Assembly (NCBI RefSeq): GCF_036311985.1
Contig: NZ_JAZDCJ010000014.1
From: JAZDCJ01 sp036311985
GTDB lineage: Bacteria > Actinomycetota > Actinomycetes > Actinomycetales > Micrococcaceae
Strand: one strand, 5' to 3'
DNA length: 59,600 nt
The notes below the pieces were generated by a model. It had not been told where the DNA came from, did not search any database, and saw only the letters and a program-made list of their open reading frames with translations. The position numbers were made by a program, and so were the translations under genes. How positions within the stretch are numbered: position 1 is the stretch's first letter; each line of letters starts with the position of its first letter. Shown here piece after piece: positions 8,183-15,546 of the stretch.

Positions 8183-9894
8183 GACAGCTCCTCGTCGTCC
8201 ACGCGGTGCGCCCACGCGGCGAAGCTCTCGCCGTCCTGGGCTGTCTCCCCGTAGCGCCGCGTGAGGCGCTCGACGTAGTCCGGAAGCTCCGTGGCCGCGA
8301 CCTTCAGGCCGCGCACCGTGCGGCCGAGGCCGGCCTCCTCGCGCTCCGAGGACGCGAGCCCGCCGCCCAGGTGCACCTGGAAGCCGGGGACCTGCCCGCC
8401 GTCGCCGTCCGGCAACAGCTGGCCCTTGAGGCCGATGTCCGCGGTCTGGATGCGCGCGCAGGAGTTGGGGCAGCCGTTCACGTGCAGGCTGAGGGAACGG
8501 GGTGGGCGCGCCGCGGGCCGTTCTTCGAAGCGGCGCTCCAGTTCCCGGACCGCGCCGATCGCCGTGTCCTTGGTGTCGACGATGGCGAGCTTGCAGAACT
8601 CGATCCCGGTGCAGGCGATCGCCGAGCGGCGGAACAGCGAGGGGCGGGTGGACAGGCCGAGCGCGTCGAGGTCCGCCGCCGCTTCCTCCGCCCGGTCGGC
8701 GGGCACGTCGAGGACGACGAGCTTCTGGTGCGGCGTGGTGCGCAGGCGCCGGGAGCCGTACTTCTCCATGAGGTCGGCGAGCTCGGAGAGGAGCGTGCCG
8801 GAGAGGCGGCCGACCTGCGGGGCCGCCCCGATGTAGTTCAGCCCGTCCTTCTGCTCGTGGATGCCGACGTGGTCGCCGGGTTCGCTCGCGGGCTCGGGGG
8901 CGGGACCGTCGGGCAGGCGGTAGCCGAGGTATTCCTCCTCGAGGACCGTGCGGAAGCGCTCCGGCCCCCAGTCGGCCATGAGGAACTTGAGCCTGGCCTT
9001 GTTGCGCAGCCGGCGGTAGCCGTAGTCGCGGAAGATCCGGATCACCCCATGCCAGACCTCGGCCGCCCGCTCCGGCGCGACGAACACGCCGAGGCGCTCG
9101 GCCAGCCGGGCGTTCGTGGACAGTCCGCCGCCGACCCAGAGGTCGTAGCCGGGGCCGAGCTCCGGGTGCCGCACGCCGACGAGGGAGATGTCGTTGATCT
9201 CGTGGACGACGTCGAGCGAGGGATGGCCCGTGATCGCGGATTTGAACTTGCGCGGCAGGTTGGCCAGCTCCGGGTCGCCGACGAAGCGTTCGGTGATCTC
9301 GCGGATGGCCGGCGTCGGGTCGAGGATCTCGTCCGCCGCGATCCCGGCGACGGGCGAGCCGAGGACGACGCGCGGGACGTCGCCGCAGGCCTCGGTGGTG
9401 CTCAGCCCGACGGCTTCGAGCCGGCGCCAGATCTCGGGGACGTCGACGACGTCGATCCAGTGCAGCTGGATGTTCTGCCGGTCGGTGACGTCGGCGGTGT
9501 CGCGGCCGAAGTCCCGGGAGATGCCGGCGATGGCGCGCAGCTGCTCGAGGTCCAGGGCGCCGCCGTCGATCCTGACGCGGAGCATGAAGTAGCGGTCCTC
9601 GAGCTCGTGCGGCTCGAGCGTCGCGGTCCGGCCGCCGTCGATCCCGGGCTTGCGCTGCGTGTAGAGGCCCCACCAGCGGAAGCGGCCGTGGAGGTCGTCG
9701 GGATCGATCGAGTCGAAGCCCTCGTGCGCATAGACCTGCTCGATGCGCTCGCGGACGTTGAGCCCGTTGTCGGCCTGCTTGAGGGTCTCGTTGGAGTTCA
9801 GCGGCTCGGTGCCGTCGATCTTCCACTGCCCGTGCGGCTTGGCGGCCGGCCGGGCGGGCCGTGGGCGGGAGGGAGTCTCGGTTGCCTGAGTCAT
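8179..9894 (-). CDS. sirA: Ferredoxin-dependent sulfite reductase (SirA/NirA type)
   Basis: 571-residue siroheme [4Fe-4S] enzyme that reduces sulfite to sulfide. The cluster/siroheme ligands are C428, C434, C475 and C479 (CTGIEFC and GCPNSC). Tyr78 and Cys170 are both nine positions beyond the Tyr69-Cys161 cross-linked pair that I recall for M. tuberculosis NirA, which supports the sulfite rather than nitrite assignment. It is the first gene of the cysH-cysD-cysN series and overlaps cysH by 4 nt. The ATG at 9894 lies 7 nt after a TAGGCT hexamer with no Shine-Dalgarno sequence, so the operon mRNA is probably leaderless. Confidence 0.9.
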   Translation of the reverse strand: MTQATETPSRPRPARPAAKPHGQWKIDGTEPLNSNETLKQADNGLNVRERIEQVYAHEGFDSIDPDDLHGRFRWWGLYTQRKPGIDGGRTATLEPHELEDRYFMLRVRIDGGALDLEQLRAIAGISRDFGRDTADVTDRQNIQLHWIDVVDVPEIWRRLEAVGLSTTEACGDVPRVVLGSPVAGIAADEILDPTPAIREITERFVGDPELANLPRKFKSAITGHPSLDVVHEINDISLVGVRHPELGPGYDLWVGGGLSTNARLAERLGVFVAPERAAEVWHGVIRIFRDYGYRRLRNKARLKFLMADWGPERFRTVLEEEYLGYRLPDGPAPEPASEPGDHVGIHEQKDGLNYIGAAPQVGRLSGTLLSELADLMEKYGSRRLRTTPHQKLVVLDVPADRAEEAAADLDALGLSTRPSLFRRSAIACTGIEFCKLAIVDTKDTAIGAVRELERRFEERPAARPPRSLSLHVNGCPNSCARIQTADIGLKGQLLPDGDGGQVPGFQVHLGGGLASSEREEAGLGRTVRGLKVAATELPDYVERLTRRYGETAQDGESFAAWAHRVDDEELS

Positions 9895-9901
9895 GGCAGC
9901 G

Positions 9902-9907
9902 AGCCTA
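9902..9907 (-). promoter_or_regulatory. Predicted -10 element of the sirA-cys operon
   Basis: TAGGCT on the minus strand, 7 nt before the sirA ATG. This places the transcription start at or one base from the start codon. No TTGACA-like -35 is visible at 17-18 nt; that position is G+C only, which suggests an activator. Confidence 0.55.
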
Positions 9908-9949
9908 GGGACGCCGCCCGCCCCGCCCCGAACGCCGTCCGACCCAATC

Positions 9950-9963
9950 GGTCACGTGGTCAC
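9950..9963. promoter_or_regulatory. Direct repeat GGTCAC-GT-GGTCAC, candidate operator of the sulfate-reduction operon
   Basis: GGTCAC occurs twice with a 2-nt spacer and encloses a CACGTG palindrome. It lies 40-55 bp upstream of the predicted -10 element, the place of an activator site. It is the only structured sequence in the 77-bp gap between the chelatase and the sulfite reductase. The binding protein is unknown. Confidence 0.35.
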
Positions 9964-9971
9964 ACGGGGAC

Positions 9972-10691
9972 TCATTCGGTGTCCCGCGGGAGCAGGTGCC
10001 CCGCTTCATGAAGTCTTTCGACGACACATTTCGCGATCATGACCGAGGGAAGCAGCGGATTGGACACGTAGTCGGCGCCGCTCCCGGCCAGGCGGTCGTG
10101 GAAGAAGCCGGGGGCCAGGAGGTAGGACGCCACCCCGACGCGGGACGCCCCCGCGGCCCGGGTCGGGGCTACCACGTCGGCGACGCAGGGTTTGTCCGCC
10201 GAATAAAATGCCGCCGTGACGGGGACGCCGAGCTGTCTGGACAGGAGCACGGCGGCCTCGCGGGCCTGCTCCTGCCCCCTGGGCTCGCGGGTGCCGGCGG
10301 AGGCGAGGACGACGGCGTCGCCCTCCGCCCAGCCCGCCGCGCGGATCCGTTCGGCGAGCACCCGGGCCAGGTCCTGCTGCGCACCGATCGGCGCGACGGC
10401 CGCCGTTGCCGGGCGGGCGGCGACCGCCTCGGCGATGTCGACCCGGGTGTGGAATCCCTCGGACAGCAGCAGGGGCGCCACGACGGCGGGCTCGCCCGCC
10501 GGCAACCCGGCCAGGACCCCGGTCAGCCGGGGATCCTGCACGTCAACGTAGGCCTCGTGGACCACGATCGCCGGCTCGTGATCAGCGAGCCGGCGCTGGA
10601 GCTCGGCCCGGAGGCCGTCGATGAGCCGGCGCCCCTCGGGGTTGTCGGTGCCGTGGGCGCACGCGACGACGTGGCGGGTCGGGCCCGTCAC
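9972..10691 (-). CDS. Sirohydrochlorin chelatase (CbiX/SirB family)
   Basis: 239-residue class II chelatase that inserts ferrous iron into sirohydrochlorin to make siroheme. VVACAHGTDNPEGRR at the N-terminus and PLLLSEGFHTRVDI and APGFFHDRL in the two halves carry the metal-binding histidines of the family. GTG 10691 overlaps the TGA of the preceding dehydrogenase by 4 nt (GTGA), so it is translated as part of that short operon, which ends 77 bp before sirA. It completes the siroheme pathway with cysG. A cobalt chelatase role cannot be excluded, but the sulfite-reductase neighbourhood favours iron. Confidence 0.85.
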   Translation of the reverse strand: MTGPTRHVVACAHGTDNPEGRRLIDGLRAELQRRLADHEPAIVVHEAYVDVQDPRLTGVLAGLPAGEPAVVAPLLLSEGFHTRVDIAEAVAARPATAAVAPIGAQQDLARVLAERIRAAGWAEGDAVVLASAGTREPRGQEQAREAAVLLSRQLGVPVTAAFYSADKPCVADVVAPTRAAGASRVGVASYLLAPGFFHDRLAGSGADYVSNPLLPSVMIAKCVVERLHEAGHLLPRDTE

Positions 10692-11458
10692 GGAAGCCGC
10701 CGGATCACCTTGTGCGCCGCCGCCTGCGCGACGGGCCGGACGACGATCTCGTCGAGGTTGACGTGGTGGGGGACGGACACGGCGTAGGCGATGATGTCCG
10801 CGATGTCCTCGGCGGTCAGGGGCTTCTCCACGCCTTCGTAGATCTTCTCGGCCCGCTCGCGGTCCCCGCCGAGGCGCTGGAGGGAGAACTCCTCGGTGTG
10901 GACCATGCCGGGCAGCACTTCGACGACGCGGACGTTGTGTTCGGCCTCCTCGAGGCGCAACGCGGCCGTCATGGCGCGCTCGGCCGCCTTCGCGGCGTTG
11001 TATCCGCCCCCGCCCTCGTAGGAGACGAGCGCGGCCGTGGACGTCAGGTTCAGGATTGTTCCGCGGCCGGTGGCACGCAGCATCGGGAGGAAGGCCCGCG
11101 TGAGCTTCATCGTCCCCAGGACGTTGACCCGGTACATCCACTCCCAGTCCTCCGTCACGGCGGAGCCGACGGCCTCCACGCCGCGGGCCCCTCCGGCGAT
11201 GTTCACGAGCGTGTCGATGCCGCCGCCCGAGGCGACGGCATCGAGCAGGCGCGCGACGTCGTCGTCCTCCGAGATATCGGCAGGGACCGGCCGGCAGCCC
11301 GTCTCGGCGGCGAGGGACTCGAGGCGCTCGGCGCGGCGGGCCGCGGCGAAGACGGTCCAGCCGCGGGAGGCCAGCAGGCGGACGGTCGCCTCGCCGATGC
11401 CGGTGCTGGCGCCGGTGACAAGGGCGGACGGGGGCGTGGTGGAGGCAGGGGTTTCCAT
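10688..11458 (-). CDS. Short-chain dehydrogenase/reductase, YdfG-like
   Basis: 256-residue classical SDR. The cofactor motif TGASTGIG is at residues 15-22, ARRAERL follows beta-2 and suggests NADP preference, NIAGG is the NNAG equivalent, and the catalytic Ser, Tyr and Lys lie in LTSTAA and YNAAKAA. The sequence HTEEFSLQRLGGD and the VSVPHHVNLDEIVVRP ending resemble YdfG-type serine/3-hydroxy acid dehydrogenases. ATG 11458 lies 7 nt after TAGGCT, so a leaderless message is expected. It is translationally coupled to the chelatase gene although no metabolic link is obvious. Confidence 0.8.
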   Translation of the reverse strand: METPASTTPPSALVTGASTGIGEATVRLLASRGWTVFAAARRAERLESLAAETGCRPVPADISEDDDVARLLDAVASGGGIDTLVNIAGGARGVEAVGSAVTEDWEWMYRVNVLGTMKLTRAFLPMLRATGRGTILNLTSTAALVSYEGGGGYNAAKAAERAMTAALRLEEAEHNVRVVEVLPGMVHTEEFSLQRLGGDRERAEKIYEGVEKPLTAEDIADIIAYAVSVPHHVNLDEIVVRPVAQAAAHKVIRRLP

Positions 11459-11465
11459 GGAGCCC

Positions 11466-11471
11466 AGCCTA
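11466..11471 (-). promoter_or_regulatory. Predicted -10 element of the SDR gene, overlapping the DUF488 stop
   Basis: TAGGCT, 7 nt before the SDR ATG. Its first three bases are the TAG stop codon of the DUF488 gene, so one sequence ends one gene and starts transcription of the next. Confidence 0.5.
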
Positions 11472-11840
11472 TTCGGGGCGTCCCCCGCCCGCCGCGTCGA
11501 CGATGTCGTCGCGTAACACCGTGGCGTGGTTGGGCCCGGTCGTCCGGCCGGCGTAGACGAACACGACGTCCTCGTGCTCCCGGACGAGTCCACGCAGACG
11601 CTCGGCACCCTCCGCGGCCGGACCGGCATGGAGCTCGTGCAGGTAGCGCTCCCGGAACCCGTCGAAGGACCCGCCCGCGTGGAACCAGCGGCGCAGTTCG
11701 TGGGACGGGGCCGCGTCCTTGGCCCAGTCGTCGAGTTGCGCGTCGGCCTTCGCCAGTCCGCGCGGCCAGAGCCGGTCGACGAGGACGCGGTAGCCGCCGT
11801 CGGGCGGATCGTAGGCGCGCAGGAGTCGGATGGTGCCCAT
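11469..11840 (-). CDS. DUF488 family protein
   Basis: 123-residue protein of the DUF488/YeaO family. The conserved part is YRVLVDRLWPRGLAK near residues 16-32 and the later WF/F-RYL stretch. A terminal region VVFVYAGRT replaces the usual TLLYAAKD segment. Biochemical function is unknown. ATG 11840 is chosen over ATG 11849 because a TACCAT -10 hexamer ends 7 nt before it, the same leaderless spacing seen at other genes here. It is divergent from valS. Confidence 0.75.
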   Translation of the reverse strand: MGTIRLLRAYDPPDGGYRVLVDRLWPRGLAKADAQLDDWAKDAAPSHELRRWFHAGGSFDGFRERYLHELHAGPAAEGAERLRGLVREHEDVVFVYAGRTTGPNHATVLRDDIVDAAGGGRPE

Positions 11841-11847
11841 GCGCCCC

Positions 11848-11853
11848 ATGGTA
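11848..11853 (-). promoter_or_regulatory. Predicted -10 element of the DUF488 gene
   Basis: TACCAT on the minus strand, 7 nt before ATG 11840. The spacing implies a leaderless transcript and decides the start codon. Confidence 0.45.
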
Positions 11854-11892
11854 CGGCGGCCCGGCGTGTCCCGGCATGGAAGAATGGAACCC

Positions 11893-14520
11893 ATGGCTGA
11901 GAACTCCTTGGGCACAGACACGCCCTTACCCGTTTCCGTCCCCGACAAGCCCGCCCTGGAAGGCCTCGAAGAGCGCCTGTCCGCCGCGTGGCGCACCGCG
12001 GGAACCTACCGCTTCGATCCCGAGACGACGCGCGATCAGGTCTACTCGATCGACACTCCCCCTCCCACGGCGTCGGGTTCGCTGCACGTGGGGCACATGT
12101 TCTCCTATACGCAGACCGACGTTCTGGCCCGCTACCAGCGCATGCGCGGAAAGAACGTCTTCTACCCGATGGGCTGGGACGACAACGGCCTGCCGACCGA
12201 GCGCCGCGTCCAGAACTTCTACGGCGTGCGCTGCGATCCGAAGACCCCCTACGACCCGGACTACGCTCCCCCGGCCCAGCCGGCGAAGAACCAGCGCGAC
12301 TGGGACGTCGTCTCGCGCCGGAACTTCATCGAGCTGTGCGAGCAGCTCGCGGTGGAGGACGAGAAGGTCTTCGAGCACCTCTTCACGACGCTCGGCCTCT
12401 CGGTCGACTGGGACCTGACCTACCGGACCATCGACGACGTCTCCCGGGCCGTCTCCCAGCGCGCCTTCCTCACCAACCTCTCCGCCGGAGACGCCTACAT
12501 GGCCGAGGCGCCGACCCTGTGGGACGTGACGTTCCGCACCGCGGTCGCCCAGGCCGAGCTCGAGGACCGCGAGATGCCGGGGGCGTACTACCGCTACCCG
12601 TTCACCGCGGCCGACGGCACGCAGATCCACATCGAGACGACCCGCCCGGAGCTCCTGGCCGCCTGCGTGGCCCTCGTCGCGCATCCCGACGACGAGCGGT
12701 ACCAGCCGCTCTTCGGCCAGAAGGTCGTCTCCCCCGTCTTCGGGGTCGAGGTCGAGGTCCGCGCGCATCCGCTCGCGAAGGCGGACAAGGGCTCGGGCAT
12801 CGCCATGGTCTGCACGTTCGGCGACCTCACCGACGTCACGTGGTGGCGCGAGCTGGACCTGCCGACCCGGGCCATCATCGGCCGTGACGGCCGCGTGACG
12901 GCCGAGACGCCCGAGTGGATCACGAGCGAGGCCGGCCGCGAGGCCTACGCCGCGATCGCCGGCAAGACCGTGTTCTCCGCGAAGGAGGCGGTCGTCGAGC
13001 TGCTCCGCGAGGCAGGGCTGCTCGACGGCGAACCGAAGAAGATCAGCCACCCGGTGAACTTCTTCGAGAAGGGCGACAAGCCCCTCGAGATCGTCACCTC
13101 CCGCCAGTGGTACATCCGCAACGGCGGCCGTGACGAGGACCGTCGCGAGCGCCTGGTCGGCCGCGGCAAGGAGATCGAGTTCCACCCCGGGTTCATGCGC
13201 TCGCGCTACACGAACTGGGTCGAGGGACTCAACGGCGACTGGCTCGTCTCCCGGCAGCGCTTCTTCGGCGTGCCGGTCCCGGTCTGGTATCCGCTGGACG
13301 CGGCCGGCGACCCCGACTACGAGCACCCGATCCTGCCCTCGGAGGAGCAGCTGCCGGTCGATCCGGCCGCCGACGCGGCACCGGGCTATGACGAGGCCCA
13401 GCGCGACGTCCCCGGCGGGTTCACCGGCGATGCCGACGTCCTCGACACCTGGGCGACGAGCTCCCTGACGCCGCAGATCGTGGGCCGCTGGAGCCGGGAC
13501 GAGGACTTCTTCGCGAAGGTCTTCCCGTTCGACCTGCGCCCCCAGGGGCACGACATCATCCGCACGTGGCTCTTCTCGACCGCGGTGCGCGGCGACGCCC
13601 TGCACGGCTGCGCGCCGTGGAAGCACGCGGCGATCTCCGGCTGGATCCTCGATCCGGACCGGAAGAAGATGTCCAAGTCCAAGGGCAACGTGGTGGTCCC
13701 CACCGACGTGCTGAACGAGTTCGGCGCCGATGCCGTGCGCTATTGGGCCGCTTCCGCGAAGCTCGGGGCGGACACCGCCTACGAGATCGCGCAGATGAAG
13801 ATCGGCCGCCGCCTGGCGATCAAGATCCTCAACGCCTCGAAGTTCGTGCTCAACCTGGGCGCGACGAGCTCCGACGTCCTCGACGGCGCGGCGGAGGTCG
13901 TCGTCAACGGCCTGGACCGTTCGCTCCTCGCGCGCCTGTCCACGGTGATCGACGACGCCTCGCGCGCGCTCGAGTCGTACGACTACGCGCGGGCGCTGGA
14001 CCTCGTGGAGTCCTTCTTCTGGTCCTTCACCGACGACTACGTCGAGCTCGTCAAGGACCGTGCGTACGGTGCCCGCGGTCCCGAGGAGCAGGCGAGCGTC
14101 CTCGCGACGCTGGCCACGACCCTCGACGCCGTGCTGCGCCTCTTCGCACCGTTCCTGCCGTTCGCGACGGACGAGGTCTGGGGCTGGTGGCGTGAGGGTT
14201 CCGTGCACCGGGCTGCCTGGCCGACGTCGGCTCACCTCGCCGCCGCGCTCGAGGGGGCCGACCCCGGCGTCCTGCCGACCGTCGGCTCCGCGCTCGGTGG
14301 GATCAGGAAGGCGAAGTCGGAGGCGAAGGTCAAGCAGCGCACCGAGGTTGTCGCCGGGACCATCTCGGCGCCGGCCGCCCAGATCGAGCAGCTGCGCGCG
14401 GGCCTGGGCGACCTCCTGGCCGCAGGGAACGCCCGCGACCTCACGCTCATCGTGGCCGACGGCGAGCTGACGGTCGGCGGCGTCGAGCTGGCTCCCGCCG
14501 AGGAGCCCGCACCGCGCTAG
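11893..14520 (+). CDS. valS: Valine-tRNA ligase
   Basis: 875-residue class I aminoacyl-tRNA synthetase. HVGH at residues 65-68 is the HIGH signature and KKMSKSKGN near residue 592 is the KMSKS loop. The editing domain lies between them (ETTRPELLAACVALVAHP). GWDDNGLPTERRVQ after the HIGH motif is the form seen in actinobacterial ValRS. The C-terminus ends soon after the anticodon-binding domain, with only a short coiled-coil-like end. ATG 11893 is used; ATG 11884 is an in-frame alternative. No T-box leader is visible upstream. A strong hairpin follows the stop. Confidence 0.95.
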   Translation: MAENSLGTDTPLPVSVPDKPALEGLEERLSAAWRTAGTYRFDPETTRDQVYSIDTPPPTASGSLHVGHMFSYTQTDVLARYQRMRGKNVFYPMGWDDNGLPTERRVQNFYGVRCDPKTPYDPDYAPPAQPAKNQRDWDVVSRRNFIELCEQLAVEDEKVFEHLFTTLGLSVDWDLTYRTIDDVSRAVSQRAFLTNLSAGDAYMAEAPTLWDVTFRTAVAQAELEDREMPGAYYRYPFTAADGTQIHIETTRPELLAACVALVAHPDDERYQPLFGQKVVSPVFGVEVEVRAHPLAKADKGSGIAMVCTFGDLTDVTWWRELDLPTRAIIGRDGRVTAETPEWITSEAGREAYAAIAGKTVFSAKEAVVELLREAGLLDGEPKKISHPVNFFEKGDKPLEIVTSRQWYIRNGGRDEDRRERLVGRGKEIEFHPGFMRSRYTNWVEGLNGDWLVSRQRFFGVPVPVWYPLDAAGDPDYEHPILPSEEQLPVDPAADAAPGYDEAQRDVPGGFTGDADVLDTWATSSLTPQIVGRWSRDEDFFAKVFPFDLRPQGHDIIRTWLFSTAVRGDALHGCAPWKHAAISGWILDPDRKKMSKSKGNVVVPTDVLNEFGADAVRYWAASAKLGADTAYEIAQMKIGRRLAIKILNASKFVLNLGATSSDVLDGAAEVVVNGLDRSLLARLSTVIDDASRALESYDYARALDLVESFFWSFTDDYVELVKDRAYGARGPEEQASVLATLATTLDAVLRLFAPFLPFATDEVWGWWREGSVHRAAWPTSAHLAAALEGADPGVLPTVGSALGGIRKAKSEAKVKQRTEVVAGTISAPAAQIEQLRAGLGDLLAAGNARDLTLIVADGELTVGGVELAPAEEPAPR

Positions 14521-14536
14521 AGGATCACCACGAGGG

Positions 14537-14572
14537 GAAGCCCCTTCGGCGTTTCCGCGTCGGAGGGGCTTC
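14537..14572 (+). terminator. Hairpin downstream of valS
   Basis: Nine-base-pair perfect stem GAAGCCCCT/AGGGGCTTC with an 18-nt loop, starting 17 nt after the valS stop. No T-run follows, as is common in high-G+C genomes. Confidence 0.65.
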
Positions 14573-14874
14573 GACTCATTGGCTGCCGGGTAACGACCGA
14601 TTGATTCCGGTAGCCGGTCCCGATCCGTCTCCTGCAGGTCTTTCCGCCTCGTTACCTGCGGTCGGTTGGAAGGCGATGCCTTCGTTCCGTCACTGCGGAT
14701 GTGGTTCGTGACCACGCATTGTCTGGTGATGCGTACCCACAGTTCTACGCCGGGCCGCGTCGCATCGCAAGGCCCGTGCGGGGATTTGGAGGGTCCACGG
14801 CGCGCCGCCCGGGGTTTCCCATGGGCGCGTGGCCTTGACTCCTGGGGCGAGCCGGGATTCGGTGCCGCCTGGCG
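14573..14874. other. Intergenic stretch without a supported gene
   Basis: About 300 bases between the valS terminator and the stop of the DsbA-like gene, which is convergent with valS. Its first half is less G+C-rich than the surroundings. A short plus-strand open frame at 14666-14878 has no recognisable domain, no good ribosome binding site and a composition unlike the neighbouring genes. Nothing functional is seen. Confidence 0.5.
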
Positions 14875-15483
14875 CTAGCCGTCGAACTCCGGGCTCTCGG
14901 TGCGCGAGCGCTTGAGCTCGAAGAAGTGCGGGTAGGAGGCGAGCGCGACGGCCGCGTCGAAGAGCCGGCCCGCCTCCTCGCGGCGGGGAACGCGCGTGAT
15001 GACCGGGCCGAAGAAGGCCGTGCCGTTGAGCGAGAGGATGGGTGTGCCGACGTCCTGGCCGACCTGGTTGATCCCCGAGTCGTGCGAGGCCCGCAGCACC
15101 GCGTCGAACTCGTCCGTGGCGGCGGCATCGGCCAACGTGGCCGGCAGGCCCGCGTCCTCGAGCGCGCGGGTGATGACCTCGGCGCGGTCCTTGACCTGCT
15201 CGTGGTGGATGAGCCGTCCCATCGCCGTGTAGAGGCGGGCGACGGCCTCCTGTCCGTGCTGCTGGCCGGTGGCGGCAACAACCCTGACGGGACCCCAGGA
15301 GTCGTCCATCATGCGGCGGTAGTCCTCGGGCAGATCGCGCCCCTCGTTGAGCATCGACAGGCTCATGACGTTCCATTCGACGCCGATGGGCCGGACCTTC
15401 TCGACCTCCAGGATCCAGCGCGAGGTGGCCCACGCGAACGGGCAGATCGGGTCGAACCAGAAACCGACGGTGGTCGTGCTCAT
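14875..15483 (-). CDS. DsbA-family protein, mycothiol-dependent nitroreductase-like, single active-site cysteine
   Basis: 202-residue thioredoxin-fold protein with the DsbA helical insert. FWFDPICPFAWATSRW at residues 8-23 aligns with the active site of the Rv2466c-type mycothiol-dependent reductases, which I recall as having a CPWC motif. Here it reads C14-P-F-A, and C14 is the only cysteine in the protein, so a dithiol mechanism is impossible; a monothiol reaction through a mycothiol adduct is plausible. GTPILSLNG near 147 holds the cis-proline (P148). It lies 63 nt after clpX on the same strand, with ATG 15483. Confidence 0.75.
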   Translation of the reverse strand: MSTTTVGFWFDPICPFAWATSRWILEVEKVRPIGVEWNVMSLSMLNEGRDLPEDYRRMMDDSWGPVRVVAATGQQHGQEAVARLYTAMGRLIHHEQVKDRAEVITRALEDAGLPATLADAAATDEFDAVLRASHDSGINQVGQDVGTPILSLNGTAFFGPVITRVPRREEAGRLFDAAVALASYPHFFELKRSRTESPEFDG

Positions 15484-15546
15484 CGAGTTGCTCCTTCGTG
15501 GCAGGCGTGTGCCGGGATGGGTGTCGAGGATGCGGAACGGCCTGGT

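Noticed and set aside
11926..14715. 929-codon minus-strand open frame opposite valS
   Set aside because: Covers the whole valS gene, no domain, composition of a high-G+C shadow frame.
14666..14878. 70-codon plus-strand frame after valS
   Set aside because: No ribosome site, no domain, overlaps the end of the convergent DsbA-like gene.
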